Assembly (NCBI RefSeq): GCF_900114535.1
Contig: NZ_FOTK01000020.1
Coordinates: forward strand, 1 to 64,000
Source: Methylobacterium pseudosasicola
GTDB taxonomy: Bacteria > Pseudomonadota > Alphaproteobacteria > Rhizobiales > Beijerinckiaceae
DNA: 64,000 nucleotides
Direction: 5' to 3'
Shown here: one piece after another, positions 17,556-26,639 of the stretch
Numbering within the stretch: position 1 is the stretch's first letter
Layout: each line of letters starts with the position of its first letter
Program-made: the position numbers and the translations under genes
The notes under the pieces: model-generated
The model's input: only the letters and a program-made list of their open reading frames with translations
What the model was told of the DNA's origin: nothing
Database searches by the model: none

Positions 17556-17603
17556 TGTCGCCTTGTGTCTCGGCCGCCCGGCCGGAGGTCTGAGTAGAGA
17601 GTC

Positions 17604-19070
<1,467 letters not shown>

Positions 19071-19071
19071 C

Positions 19072-19124
19072 GGGTTCCCAAAGGGCGAGTCCTTTGGCGG
19101 GGTCCGGGGCAGAGCCCCGGGCTT
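19072..19124. repeat. Partial copy of the four-hairpin mosaic repeat (copy 3)
   Basis: Two hairpins, CCAAAGG with CCTTTGG and CCGGGGC with GCCCCGG, follow the ntrC stop directly. They match the first half of the repeat at 8787-8905. The GCAGGG and CAAAAGG hairpins are missing. The position suggests a 3' mRNA end for ntrC. Confidence 0.75.
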
Positions 19125-19133
19125 CCCGCCCGC

Positions 19134-19403
19134 TCAGCGCCCCGGCAGGATCGGATCGCCGCGCATGAGGGCGTGCAGCCGCTCGGTGTCGAACCCGTTC
19201 GGGATGCCGGGCGCGGCCGGCTTCGCCGCGGGCGCGGCCTTCACCGGCGCCGGCAGCGAGCCGGTGGCGGAGGGCTCGGCCTGTGCGGCGCGCACGGGCG
19301 CGGCCGGCGCCAGATGGGCCAGCCGGTCGGCGCTGACGAAGGCGACGACCGCCGTCGAGACCAGCACGAGGACGCCGCCGAGGAGAGAACGCAGGATACG
19401 CAC
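19134..19403 (-). CDS. Small membrane-anchored protein of unknown function
   Basis: An 89-residue protein using a GTG start at 19403. One hydrophobic segment (LLGGVLVLVSTAVVAFV, about residues 7-23) is followed by an Ala/Pro-rich periplasmic linker and a short C-terminal segment GFDTERLHALMRGDPILPGR. I do not recognise the family. A longer reading from 19562 is unlikely because it would overlap the Rmf/CrpP-like gene on the opposite strand and adds no domain. Confidence 0.5.
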   Translation of the reverse strand: MRILRSLLGGVLVLVSTAVVAFVSADRLAHLAPAAPVRAAQAEPSATGSLPAPVKAAPAAKPAAPGIPNGFDTERLHALMRGDPILPGR

Positions 19404-19509
19404 GCAGACGACCCGGAACGCGACTTGAGACGGCAACAGATTACCCGCCGGCCCGTTAACGAAGCCCACCCAAATCTCCGGGATGGGAGCCAATGTTCGG
19501 GAGGCGATA

Positions 19510-19683
19510 TTGACGAACGTCCAGGCCACCGCGAGCGACAGCCCGTTCATCCAGGGCCGCAACGCGCGCCTCTACGGTAAGCCCGCGAGCGAATGCCCCT
19601 ATCCGGAAGGCTCCGAAGAGCATGCCGGCTGGATGCAAGCTTACGAGGAGGCCGCGGTCTCCGATCCGGCGGAGAAGCCGTGA
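19510..19683 (+). CDS. Rmf/CrpP-family small protein
   Basis: About 57 residues, with the family core FIQGRNARLYGKPASECPY followed by EHAGWMQAYEEA. Relatives include ribosome modulation factor Rmf, which drives 70S dimerisation in stationary phase, and the plasmid protein CrpP; for most alphaproteobacterial members the role is unproven. I favour the TTG at 19510 because GGGAGG sits five bases before it and it gives the usual family length; an ATG at 19483 would add nine residues. It lies head-to-head with the small membrane protein gene, 106 bp between starts. Confidence 0.7.
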   Translation: MTNVQATASDSPFIQGRNARLYGKPASECPYPEGSEEHAGWMQAYEEAAVSDPAEKP

Positions 19684-19711
19684 GCGGTGGGGGCAGACCG
19701 GCGGAAGCCGG

Positions 19712-20071
19712 TCATGCCTCCTCAGTAACGGCCGCCATGCGTTCTGAGCCCGCGCGACGCAGGACATCCTCAGCCCACTGGTTGAGGCTTGTCCCGGCGA
19801 GTTCTGCCGCAAGAGCAGCCTGCGCATGGATATCTGGGTCGATCCGGAGCATCAGCTTGCCGGAATAGGCCTTCTCCGGCTCTTTGCCGATCGCTCGGCA
19901 AGCCGCAATGTAGTCGTCCACGGCCTCATGAAACGCAGCCTTCAGCTCGGGTACGGTCTCACCGTGAAAGCTGATCACGTCGTTGATACCGGCAATTTGG
20001 CCAACGAACAGATCATCCACTTCGTCAAACGCCACGCGGGCACGGAAGCCCTGATAGGTCATCGTGTTCAC
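19712..20071 (-). CDS. hicB: HicB-family antitoxin
   Basis: About 119 residues. The N-terminal HicB partial RNase-H-like fold covers about 5-60 (GFRARVAFDEVDDLFVGQIA, then VPELKAAFHEAVDDYIAACR). A C-terminal ribbon-helix-helix DNA-binding segment covers about 70-105 (KLMLRIDPDIHAQAALAAEL, SLNQWAEDVL). It neutralises HicA and probably represses the operon. The GTG at 20071 overlaps the hicA stop (GTGA) and has GGGAGAGG upstream; an ATG three codons later is possible. Toxin-first order is the usual hicAB arrangement. Confidence 0.9.
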   Translation of the reverse strand: MNTMTYQGFRARVAFDEVDDLFVGQIAGINDVISFHGETVPELKAAFHEAVDDYIAACRAIGKEPEKAYSGKLMLRIDPDIHAQAALAAELAGTSLNQWAEDVLRRAGSERMAAVTEEA

Positions 20072-20334
20072 GCTGCCTCTCCCGGTCTGACCCCGATTTT
20101 GGTGAGAAACTCGCGCGCGGCGCGCACCTGATAGCGCGCAGCCTCCTTGGCTGGATGCGGCCGATGGAAAGCGGCTACGACGCCTCTGTACTCGAAACGC
20201 ACCCGTGACCCGGTCCCTTCGATAAGCCGACATCCGACTGCGAGCAGCAAGCTTTCAATCGCCTGCCACTCTATCGAGGCCGGCACAGGATCCTTGTAGA
20301 TGGCGCGCAAAGTTCGCGTATGCCGGCTGTTCAC
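20068..20334 (-). CDS. hicA: HicA-family mRNA interferase toxin
   Basis: An 88-residue double-stranded-RNA-binding-fold toxin that cleaves mRNA when free of HicB. Family features are ASIEWQAIESLLLAVGCRLI, GSRVRFEYRGVVAAFHRPHP with the catalytic-type His near residue 57, and the closing helix VRAAREFLTKIG. The pair forms a two-gene operon with a 4-bp overlap. It lies in an accessory stretch next to the Rmf/CrpP-like gene, consistent with a mobile or stress-related module. Confidence 0.9.
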   Translation of the reverse strand: MNSRHTRTLRAIYKDPVPASIEWQAIESLLLAVGCRLIEGTGSRVRFEYRGVVAAFHRPHPAKEAARYQVRAAREFLTKIGVRPGEAA

Positions 20335-20498
20335 GCGTCACTCGGTATCGCGTATCCCAATATCACATTTTGATATCAACCCCGCTCTCGACGGTCAATC
20401 TGCAGAACGTGCAGCCGTCGCGCCGATCAGCGCAGGCTTGACCTCGCCCCAGCCCACGGGCTTCGTGTTTCGCAGCGCAACGCGATCGTCGAGCCACA

Positions 20499-21689
20499 AT
20501 GTCCCTGACGCCCAAGCCCGAGTCGAAAGAAAAGTTCGGGGCGGCGACGCGCCTCGTCCATGCCGGCCGGGATCCGGGCGCGCAGCACGGCTTCGTCAAC
20601 ACGCCGATCTATCGCGGCTCGACCGTGCTCTACCCGACCTACGACGCGATCAAGCATCGGCGCGGGCGCTACAATTACGGCACCTCGGCGACGCCCACGA
20701 TGGATTCGCTGACCGAGGCCTGGACGGAGCTCGCCGGCGCCGCCGGCACGATCGTGACGCCCTCGGGCCTGTCGGCGCTGACCGTCGCCCTGATGGCGGC
20801 GGTCTCGGCGGGCGACCATCTGCTCGTGACCGATTCCGCCTACCGCCCGACCCGGCAGTTCTGCGACGGGGTCCTGGCCCGGTTCGGGGTCGCGGTCACC
20901 TATTACGATCCGACCGTGGGGGCCGGCATCGCCGAGTTGATGCGCCCGAACACCAAGGCGGTGCTGGTCGAGGCGCCGGGCTCGCAGAGCTTCGAGATGC
21001 AGGACGTCCCGGCGATCGCCGCGGTCGCGCATGCCCAGGGCGCCTGCGTGATCATGGACAACACCTGGGCGACGCCGCTGCTGTTCCCGCCCCACGAGCG
21101 CGGGGTCGATATCGCGGTCGAAGCCGGGACCAAGTACCTGAGCGGCGGCTCGGATCTGCTGATCGGCCTGGCCTCCGCCAACGCCGCCTATTACCCGCCC
21201 CTGCGGCGCACCTTCGACCATCTGGCGCCCTGTGCTGGCGCGGAGGACATCTTCCTGGCGCTCCGGGGCATGCGGACCATGGCGCTGCGTCTGCGCGAGC
21301 ACGGCCGCGTCGGGCTCGAGATGGCCCGCTGGTTCCAGGCTCGGCCGGAGGTGCTGCGGGTGCTGCATCCCGGCCTGCCGGAGGATCCCGGCCATGACAT
21401 CTGGAAGCGCGACTTTGCCGGCGCCTCCGGATTGTTCGGGGTGATCCTCAAGCCCGTGCCCGAGGCGGCGGTCGCCGCGATGCTGGACGGGCTGGAGCTG
21501 TTCGGGATGGGTTTTTCCTGGGGCGGCTTCGAGAGCCTGGTGATCCCGTTCGACTGCACGCCCTACAGGACCGCCACCCGATGGGCGCCGGGGGGCCCGG
21601 CCCTGCGCTTCCATATCGGGCTGGAGGACGTCGCCGACCTCCAGGCCGATCTCGATGCCGGCTTCGCCCGGCTGCGGGCGGCGTCCTGA
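20499..21689 (+). CDS. metC: Cystathionine beta-lyase (PLP-dependent)
   Basis: Cleaves cystathionine to homocysteine, pyruvate and ammonia in methionine synthesis. The 396-residue Cys/Met-metabolism PLP enzyme shows TRLVHAGRDP near the N-terminus, the aspartate strand ACVIMDNTWATPLLF, and the PLP-lysine region VEAGTKYLSGGSDLLIGLAS. SWGGFESLVIPFD near residue 335 is characteristic of alphaproteobacterial MetC. Other cystathionine-family lyases are formally possible. Confidence 0.9.
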   Translation: MSLTPKPESKEKFGAATRLVHAGRDPGAQHGFVNTPIYRGSTVLYPTYDAIKHRRGRYNYGTSATPTMDSLTEAWTELAGAAGTIVTPSGLSALTVALMAAVSAGDHLLVTDSAYRPTRQFCDGVLARFGVAVTYYDPTVGAGIAELMRPNTKAVLVEAPGSQSFEMQDVPAIAAVAHAQGACVIMDNTWATPLLFPPHERGVDIAVEAGTKYLSGGSDLLIGLASANAAYYPPLRRTFDHLAPCAGAEDIFLALRGMRTMALRLREHGRVGLEMARWFQARPEVLRVLHPGLPEDPGHDIWKRDFAGASGLFGVILKPVPEAAVAAMLDGLELFGMGFSWGGFESLVIPFDCTPYRTATRWAPGGPALRFHIGLEDVADLQADLDAGFARLRAAS

Positions 21690-21716
21690 CGGCGCGTCCC
21701 GTCATCGCGCGGACGA

Positions 21717-22142
21717 TCACGGGAATCGTGTCGCAGCGCCTGAAGCACGCTGATCGAATGCCCGCTGCGCCTCTGCGACATCTGACATGCGCGTCTCGGC
21801 CCAATCGATCATCAGTTGCAAGGCAGCGATAAGTTCTCGACCGAGCGGTGCAATGCGGTAGCTGACCGTCACCGGCACCGTCGCGACCGCATGACGAGTG
21901 ACCAATCCGTCGCGCTCCAGCGACCGGAGCGTCTGGCTCAGCATCTTTTGCGATATGCCCTCGATCCGCTGCTTCAACCGGCTGAAGCGTGTCTCCTCCC
22001 GACCGAGCAGCAACAGGATCAGGACACTCCATTTGTCCCCGATGAGATCTAGCAACTGGCGGGTGGGGCAATCGCGTACATTGGCGTTGCCTGTGCAGGT
22101 TTCCTGAAGGTGACCAGGAGATAAAAAAGTGCCGTCTTGCAT
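21717..22142 (-). CDS. HxlR-family transcriptional regulator
   Basis: A 141-residue winged-helix regulator with the HxlR domain at about 25-115 (LIGDKWSVLILLLLGREETR, FSRLKQRIEGISQKMLSQTL, ERDGLVTRHAVATVPVTVSY). A Cys in DCPTRQ at the start of the domain is the conserved redox or electrophile-sensing position of many HxlR proteins. It is divergent from the NAD(P)-binding oxidoreductase with a 54-bp intergenic region containing a palindrome. It probably represses both genes in response to reactive aldehydes, quinones or oxidants; this is an inference from the arrangement. Confidence 0.9.
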   Translation of the reverse strand: MQDGTFLSPGHLQETCTGNANVRDCPTRQLLDLIGDKWSVLILLLLGREETRFSRLKQRIEGISQKMLSQTLRSLERDGLVTRHAVATVPVTVSYRIAPLGRELIAALQLMIDWAETRMSDVAEAQRAFDQRASGAATRFP

Positions 22143-22154
22143 GGTTGGTTCCTA

Positions 22155-22172
22155 TAGACCACGTTGGTCCTA
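22155..22172. promoter_or_regulatory. Candidate HxlR operator
   Basis: The imperfect palindrome TAGACCA-CG-TTGGTCCTA, with core GACCA-CGT-TGGTC, lies in the 54-bp space between the divergent regulator and oxidoreductase starts. HxlR proteins usually bind dyads in exactly this position. Confidence 0.6.
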
Positions 22173-22196
22173 AGGGAAACCGAAAGGAAGACTGTG

Positions 22197-22805
22197 ATGA
22201 ACGTTGCGGTTCTGGGTGCGAGCGGTCGTGCCGGCTCGGAAATCGTCAAGGAGCTTGCAGCGCGCGGCCATCACGTCCGCGCGATCGCCCGCAAGCCCGA
22301 CGCCATCCCGAAGGCGGATTCCATCCAGCCCATCGGCGGCGATGCCTCCGATCCTGAAGCATTGGCAGCGTTGATCCGGGGCAGCGATGCGGTCATCAGC
22401 GCGCTTCACTTTGATGTTCCTGCCGAGACCCTGTTGACCGCACTGAAAGAAAGCGGCGTCAATCGCCTGCTGGTGACGGGCGGGGCGGCAAGCCTTGAGG
22501 TCGCGCCGGGCAAACGGCTGTTCGACTCCCCTGATTTTCCTGCGGCGTGGCGGGAACCCGCAGCCGGCGGCATCGCCTTCCTCGAGGTCCTGCGCGGGGA
22601 GAGCCTGATCGATTGGACGTTTTTCTCGCCGGCCGCGCTTATCTTCGAAGGCCCCCGCACCGGCACGTTCCGGATCGGCGGTGACCAGCTCGTCGTCGAT
22701 GAAGCAGGCGACAGCAAGATCAGTTTCGCGGACTACGCCATTGCAATGGCCGACGAGCTTGAACAGCACCGCCACAGCCGCAGCCGGTTCACCGCAGCCT
22801 ATTGA
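22197..22805 (+). CDS. NAD(P)H-binding oxidoreductase of the SDR-extended/NmrA type
   Basis: A 202-residue Rossmann protein: NVAVLGASGRAGSEIVKELA at the N-terminus with the GxxGxxG dinucleotide motif, RAIARKPD at the end of strand 2, and a hydrophobic core VISALHFDVP. Similar proteins are annotated as NAD(P)H-binding or epimerase-like; many act as quinone or flavin reductases or sense nucleotides. The ATG at 22197 follows AAAGGAAG. It is divergent from an HxlR regulator, a common pairing for electrophile-response enzymes. Confidence 0.82.
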   Translation: MNVAVLGASGRAGSEIVKELAARGHHVRAIARKPDAIPKADSIQPIGGDASDPEALAALIRGSDAVISALHFDVPAETLLTALKESGVNRLLVTGGAASLEVAPGKRLFDSPDFPAAWREPAAGGIAFLEVLRGESLIDWTFFSPAALIFEGPRTGTFRIGGDQLVVDEAGDSKISFADYAIAMADELEQHRHSRSRFTAAY

Positions 22806-22981
22806 CGTCCGACGTGGCCGCCTCCTGCTCTGCCGGAGGCAATTGACGCACGTCGCCATCACGCATCGTCCCTGATGTCGCGACCGGAACGATGCAGCCT
22901 CGACTCTTCGCCTGCCGGGAGCCGTTGCCGCGCGCGCCGCATATTTGACCTTCCCGTCCGATCCTGATTGACCGGCCGGGC

Positions 22982-24703
22982 ATGACCACGAGCCTTTCCG
23001 CCGGCGGCGTCCCGCGCCTCGCTTCTGTCGACCGGATCGGCCGCGGGCTCGACGCGCTGAGCCTCACCCATGCCCGGGCCGCGGCGGCCCTGCTGGCTTT
23101 GTGCCTGCTGCTGTTCCTGCCCGGCCAGATCTCGCTCCAGCCGATGGACCGGGACGAGCCGCGCTTCGCCCAGGCCTCCAAGCAGATGCTGGAGAGCGGC
23201 GACCTCGTCGACATCCGCTTCCAGGGGGAGGCCCGGCACAAGAAGCCGGTGGGGATCTACTGGGCGCAGGCGGCCGCCGTGGCGGCAGGCGAAGCGCTCG
23301 GCGTCCCCGACGCGCGCCGGCAGATCGCCCTGTACCGCATCCCGTCGCTGATCGGCGCCACCGCCTCGGTGCTGCTCGCCTACTGGGCCGCCCTGGCGTT
23401 CCTGCCCCGCCGGCTCGCCCTGCTGGCTGCCGCCCTGTACGCCGCCGGGCTGATGCTCTCGGCCGAGGCGCATCTCGCCAAGACCGACGCCCTGCTCGCC
23501 GCCTGCGCTACCGCGAGCCTCGGGGCGCTCGCCCGGGTGTGGCTGGCATCCCGGGCCGGCGGAACCGTGAGCCGCGCGGTCTTCCCGGCCTTCTGGCTCG
23601 GGATGGCGCTCGGCATCCTGATCAAGGGGCCGATGGTGCCGCTGTTCGTGGTGCTGCCGGCGCTGATCCTGTCGGTGGTGGCGCGGTCCGGCCGCTGGCT
23701 GCTCGCCCTGAGGCCCGGGGCTGGCTTGGCGCTGACGCTCCTGCTGGTGGCGCCGTGGTTCGCGGCCATCGCCTGGAAGAGCGGCGGCGCCTTCTACGCG
23801 GAGGCGGTGGGTCACGACATGCTGGCCAAGGTCGGCGGTGCGGCCGAGCGGCATTGGGCGCCCCCCGGGGCCTACGCGCTTTCCTTCTTCGCGACGTTCT
23901 GGCCGGGGGCGGCCTTCGCGGCGATGAGTTTGCCGCTCACCTGGCGCGCCCGGCGCGAGCCGGCCTTCGCCTTCCTGATCGCGTCCGTTCTGCCGGCCTG
24001 GCTGATCTTCGAGGCGGTGCCGACCAAGCTGCCCCATTACGTCCTGCCGCTGATGCCGTGGCTCGCCATCCTCACCGCCCTGGCCCTGGCGCGCGGCGCG
24101 CTCGACCCGCGGCTGCGGGGGGCGCGGGCGACGGCCCTGCTGGTGCCGGCGATCCCCATCGGGCTGACGCTCGGCCTGTGCCTCGCCGGCTGGCGCCTCG
24201 ACAGCCACACGCTCCCCTGGGCGGCGCTACCGCTGCTCGCCGCCGCCTGCGCGGTGGCGGTTCTGGCCTGGATGGCCTTCGCGGGCGGCAGGCCCGAGCG
24301 CGCCCTGATCCTCGGCATCCTCGCCTCCTGCCTGCTCGGGCCGGCGGTGCTGGGGGTGGCGCAGCGTTCGCTGCCGGCCCTCAAGGTCTCGCCGCGGCTG
24401 GCCGCCCTGCGCGACCGGATGACCTGCCCGAACCCGCAGGTCGCGAGCCTCGGCTACCGGGAGCCGAGCCTGGTCTTCCTCACCGGCACCGATCTCGCCC
24501 TGCCGCCGGACGGGGCCGCGGCCAGGCAGTTCCTGGAGGCGGGCGGCTGCCGGCTGCTGTTCGTGGAGGCCCGGGACCGCGACGATTTCAACGCCGCCTG
24601 GCCGGTGGCGCGGGGTGCGCCGGCGCCGCTGGCCGAGGTCGAGGGTTTCAACCTCAACACCGGCCGGCGGGTGTTCGTGACCGCCTACGCGGTGGCCCCG
24701 TGA
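22982..24703 (+). CDS. ArnT-like GT39 glycosyltransferase, integral membrane
   Basis: A 573-residue polytopic membrane protein of the ArnT/PMT clan. The first periplasmic loop has the acidic catalytic motif PMDRDEPRFAQASKQMLESG near residue 55 and KKPVGIYWAQAAA, which fit family GT39. About eleven hydrophobic segments follow, with a soluble C-terminal domain from about residue 465. These enzymes transfer sugars from undecaprenyl-phosphate carriers to lipid A or other envelope acceptors. The stop overlaps the next gene (GTGA), which encodes the matching carrier-lipid glycosyltransferase. Confidence 0.88.
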   Translation: MTTSLSAGGVPRLASVDRIGRGLDALSLTHARAAAALLALCLLLFLPGQISLQPMDRDEPRFAQASKQMLESGDLVDIRFQGEARHKKPVGIYWAQAAAVAAGEALGVPDARRQIALYRIPSLIGATASVLLAYWAALAFLPRRLALLAAALYAAGLMLSAEAHLAKTDALLAACATASLGALARVWLASRAGGTVSRAVFPAFWLGMALGILIKGPMVPLFVVLPALILSVVARSGRWLLALRPGAGLALTLLLVAPWFAAIAWKSGGAFYAEAVGHDMLAKVGGAAERHWAPPGAYALSFFATFWPGAAFAAMSLPLTWRARREPAFAFLIASVLPAWLIFEAVPTKLPHYVLPLMPWLAILTALALARGALDPRLRGARATALLVPAIPIGLTLGLCLAGWRLDSHTLPWAALPLLAAACAVAVLAWMAFAGGRPERALILGILASCLLGPAVLGVAQRSLPALKVSPRLAALRDRMTCPNPQVASLGYREPSLVFLTGTDLALPPDGAAARQFLEAGGCRLLFVEARDRDDFNAAWPVARGAPAPLAEVEGFNLNTGRRVFVTAYAVAP

Positions 24704-25464
24704 GCGCCCCGAACCTCAGCGTCGTCGTGCCGGTGAAGAACGAGGCCGGCAACATCGCCCCCCTGGTCGCCGAGATCGAGGCCGCCTGCGCGCCCCTCGG
24801 CTTCGAGCTGATCTACGTCGATGACGGCTCCACGGACGGCACGCCGGACGCCCTGGCGGCGGCGCGCGCTGGCCGGCCGTGGATGCGGGTGGTGCGGCAC
24901 GCACGCGGCGGCGGCCAGTCGGCGGCGGTGCGCAGCGGCGTCCTGGCGGCCCGGGCGCCGGTCATCGCGACCCTCGACGGCGACGGCCAGAACGACCCAG
25001 CCTTCATCCCGGCCCTGCTCGCCGCCCTGGAGGCGGGAGGCGAACGGGCCGGCCTCGCCCAGGGGCAGCGGCGCGGGCGCAAGGACGGGCGCTTCAAGAT
25101 GCTGCAATCGCGCATCGCCAACGGCGTGCGCGGGCGCATCCTGAAGGACGCCACCCGCGACACCGGCTGCGGCCTAAAGGTGTTTCGCCGCGCCGTGTAT
25201 CTCCGGCTGCCCTATTTCGATGCCCTGCACCGGTTCATGCCGGCCCTGGTGGTGCGCGAGGGGTTTTTGGTGGTCCACCACGACGTGATCGACCGGCCCC
25301 GGCTCACCGGCGTCTCGAATTACGGCCTGTTCGACCGGCTCTGGGTCGGGCTCCTCGACCTCGCCGGGGTCTGGTGGCTGATCCGGCGCAAGCGCGCCGA
25401 CCCACAGCCGCAGGAACTGCCCGCCCCGGCCGCCGCGCCCGCAGACCAGGATGTCGGATGCTGA
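24700..25464 (+). CDS. GT2 dolichyl/undecaprenyl-phosphate sugar transferase-like
   Basis: A 254-residue GT-A glycosyltransferase of the DPM1/ArnC group: LSVVVPVKNEAGNIAPLVAE, the first acidic motif IYVDDGSTDGTPDALA, LDGDGQNDPAFIPALL with the DxD-like residues, and RDTGCGLKVFRRAVYLRLPY. It probably loads a sugar onto undecaprenyl phosphate for the ArnT-like enzyme. The GTG start at 24700 overlaps the preceding stop, and its own end overlaps the LABN-domain gene by 7 bp, so the three are translationally coupled. Confidence 0.9.
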   Translation: MSAPNLSVVVPVKNEAGNIAPLVAEIEAACAPLGFELIYVDDGSTDGTPDALAAARAGRPWMRVVRHARGGGQSAAVRSGVLAARAPVIATLDGDGQNDPAFIPALLAALEAGGERAGLAQGQRRGRKDGRFKMLQSRIANGVRGRILKDATRDTGCGLKVFRRAVYLRLPYFDALHRFMPALVVREGFLVVHHDVIDRPRLTGVSNYGLFDRLWVGLLDLAGVWWLIRRKRADPQPQELPAPAAAPADQDVGC

Positions 25465-25793
25465 TCCAGCTCGCCCACGATCTGCCCGACTATTTCTACG
25501 ACGTGTTCGTCACCCGGCTCGATTTCTGGGTGGTGTTCGGCATCGTCGCCCAGATGGTGTTCGGCTCGCGCTTCATCCTGCAATGGATTGCCAGTGAGCG
25601 GGCTGGCCGGAGCGTGATGCCGCTCTCGTTCTGGTTCCTGTCGATCCTGGGCGGGCTGATGACCCTGGTCTACGGGTTCGTCCGCCGGGAGCCGGTGATC
25701 ATCATCGGCCAGGGCCTGTCCACCGGCATCTACCTGCGCAACCTCGCGCTGATCTTTCGCGAGCGCCAGCGACGCCAGCGGGATCCCGCATGA
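25458..25793 (+). CDS. Lipid-A-biosynthesis N-terminal (LABN) domain membrane protein
   Basis: A 111-residue protein with three predicted membrane helices and the LABN signature FGIVAQMVFGSRFILQWIAS followed by SVMPLSFWFLSILGGLMTLV. LABN proteins accompany lipid-modifying glycosyltransferases and are thought to help flip or present the carrier lipid; this role is not firmly proven. It overlaps the GT2 gene by 7 bp and the next gene by 4 bp (ATGA), completing a GT39-GT2-LABN set. Confidence 0.88.
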   Translation: MLIQLAHDLPDYFYDVFVTRLDFWVVFGIVAQMVFGSRFILQWIASERAGRSVMPLSFWFLSILGGLMTLVYGFVRREPVIIIGQGLSTGIYLRNLALIFRERQRRQRDPA

Positions 25794-26389
25794 CCCGCGC
25801 CCCCCTGCCGGATTTCTACGACGATCTCGACGCCACCTTCGCCGCGTTGTGGCGGCTCCTGGGCGACGGCGCCGCGCAGGGCCGCAGCGGCTTCCACCTG
25901 GCGGCCCTGGCGACCCTCTCGCCCGACGGCCCGCGGCTGCGCACGGTCGTGCTGCGCGAAGCCGACGCCGAATCCGGCACCCTGCGCTTCCATTGCGACC
26001 GCCGCTCCGACAAGGCCGCCGAGATCCTGGAGAACCCGGCCTGCGCGCTCGCCGCCTACGACGAGGCCAGCAAGATCCAGATCCGGATCGAGGGTCGGGC
26101 CACGCTCCACGCGGACGATTCCGTCGCCGAGGCCGCCTGGGCCGGCTCCCGGGCCATGAGCCGGGTCTGCTACGGCGCCGACCCCGCCCCCGGCACGGCG
26201 CTTCCTACGGGGGACGCCTACACGCTGCCGGACGAGGAAACGGCGGCCACGCTCGGCCGTCCGCATTTCGCCGCGGTCATGGTGCGGGCCGAGCGCCTGG
26301 ATTTCCTCTATCTCGACCGCCGCGGCCATCGCCGGGCGGCCTGGAAACGGAGCCCGACCGGCTGGAGCGGCGGCTGGATCGCGCCCTGA
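25790..26389 (+). CDS. Pyridoxamine 5'-phosphate oxidase-family protein
   Basis: A 199-residue split-barrel flavoprotein-like protein: FHLAALATLSPDGPRLRTVV, LRFHCDRRSDKAAEILENPA, then WKRSPTGWSGGWIAP at the C-terminus. It resembles PdxH-related alphaproteobacterial proteins, but the full PdxH substrate signature is not obvious, so the substrate may be FMN, F420-like or haem-related. It starts inside the LABN stop codon (ATGA). Co-translation with lipid glycosylation genes is unexplained. Confidence 0.8.
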   Translation: MTRAPLPDFYDDLDATFAALWRLLGDGAAQGRSGFHLAALATLSPDGPRLRTVVLREADAESGTLRFHCDRRSDKAAEILENPACALAAYDEASKIQIRIEGRATLHADDSVAEAAWAGSRAMSRVCYGADPAPGTALPTGDAYTLPDEETAATLGRPHFAAVMVRAERLDFLYLDRRGHRRAAWKRSPTGWSGGWIAP

Positions 26390-26639
26390 TCGGGCCCTCC
26401 CGCAGGGCAAATCGATAGCCGACTCCTATAAATAGCATTAAAATATTGTTTCTCCTTTACTTAAAAGCAACCCAGGCTGCGACAGCGTATTACCGAAATA
26501 TTTCTCAGCCAAAGGATATTAAATTCGCCGTTTGACCGGCACATCACCTTCCACAGCCTCGAAAATCTCTCTTGCCGCCGCGGAAAGAACTCAACATAGC
26601 TCATCCCGGCTCGATCATCATCGCGCCAAGGGGGCTCCA

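Noticed and set aside
19404-19562. N-terminal extension of the small membrane protein
   Set aside because: Would overlap the Rmf/CrpP-like gene on the opposite strand, adds no domain, and removes the signal-anchor character.
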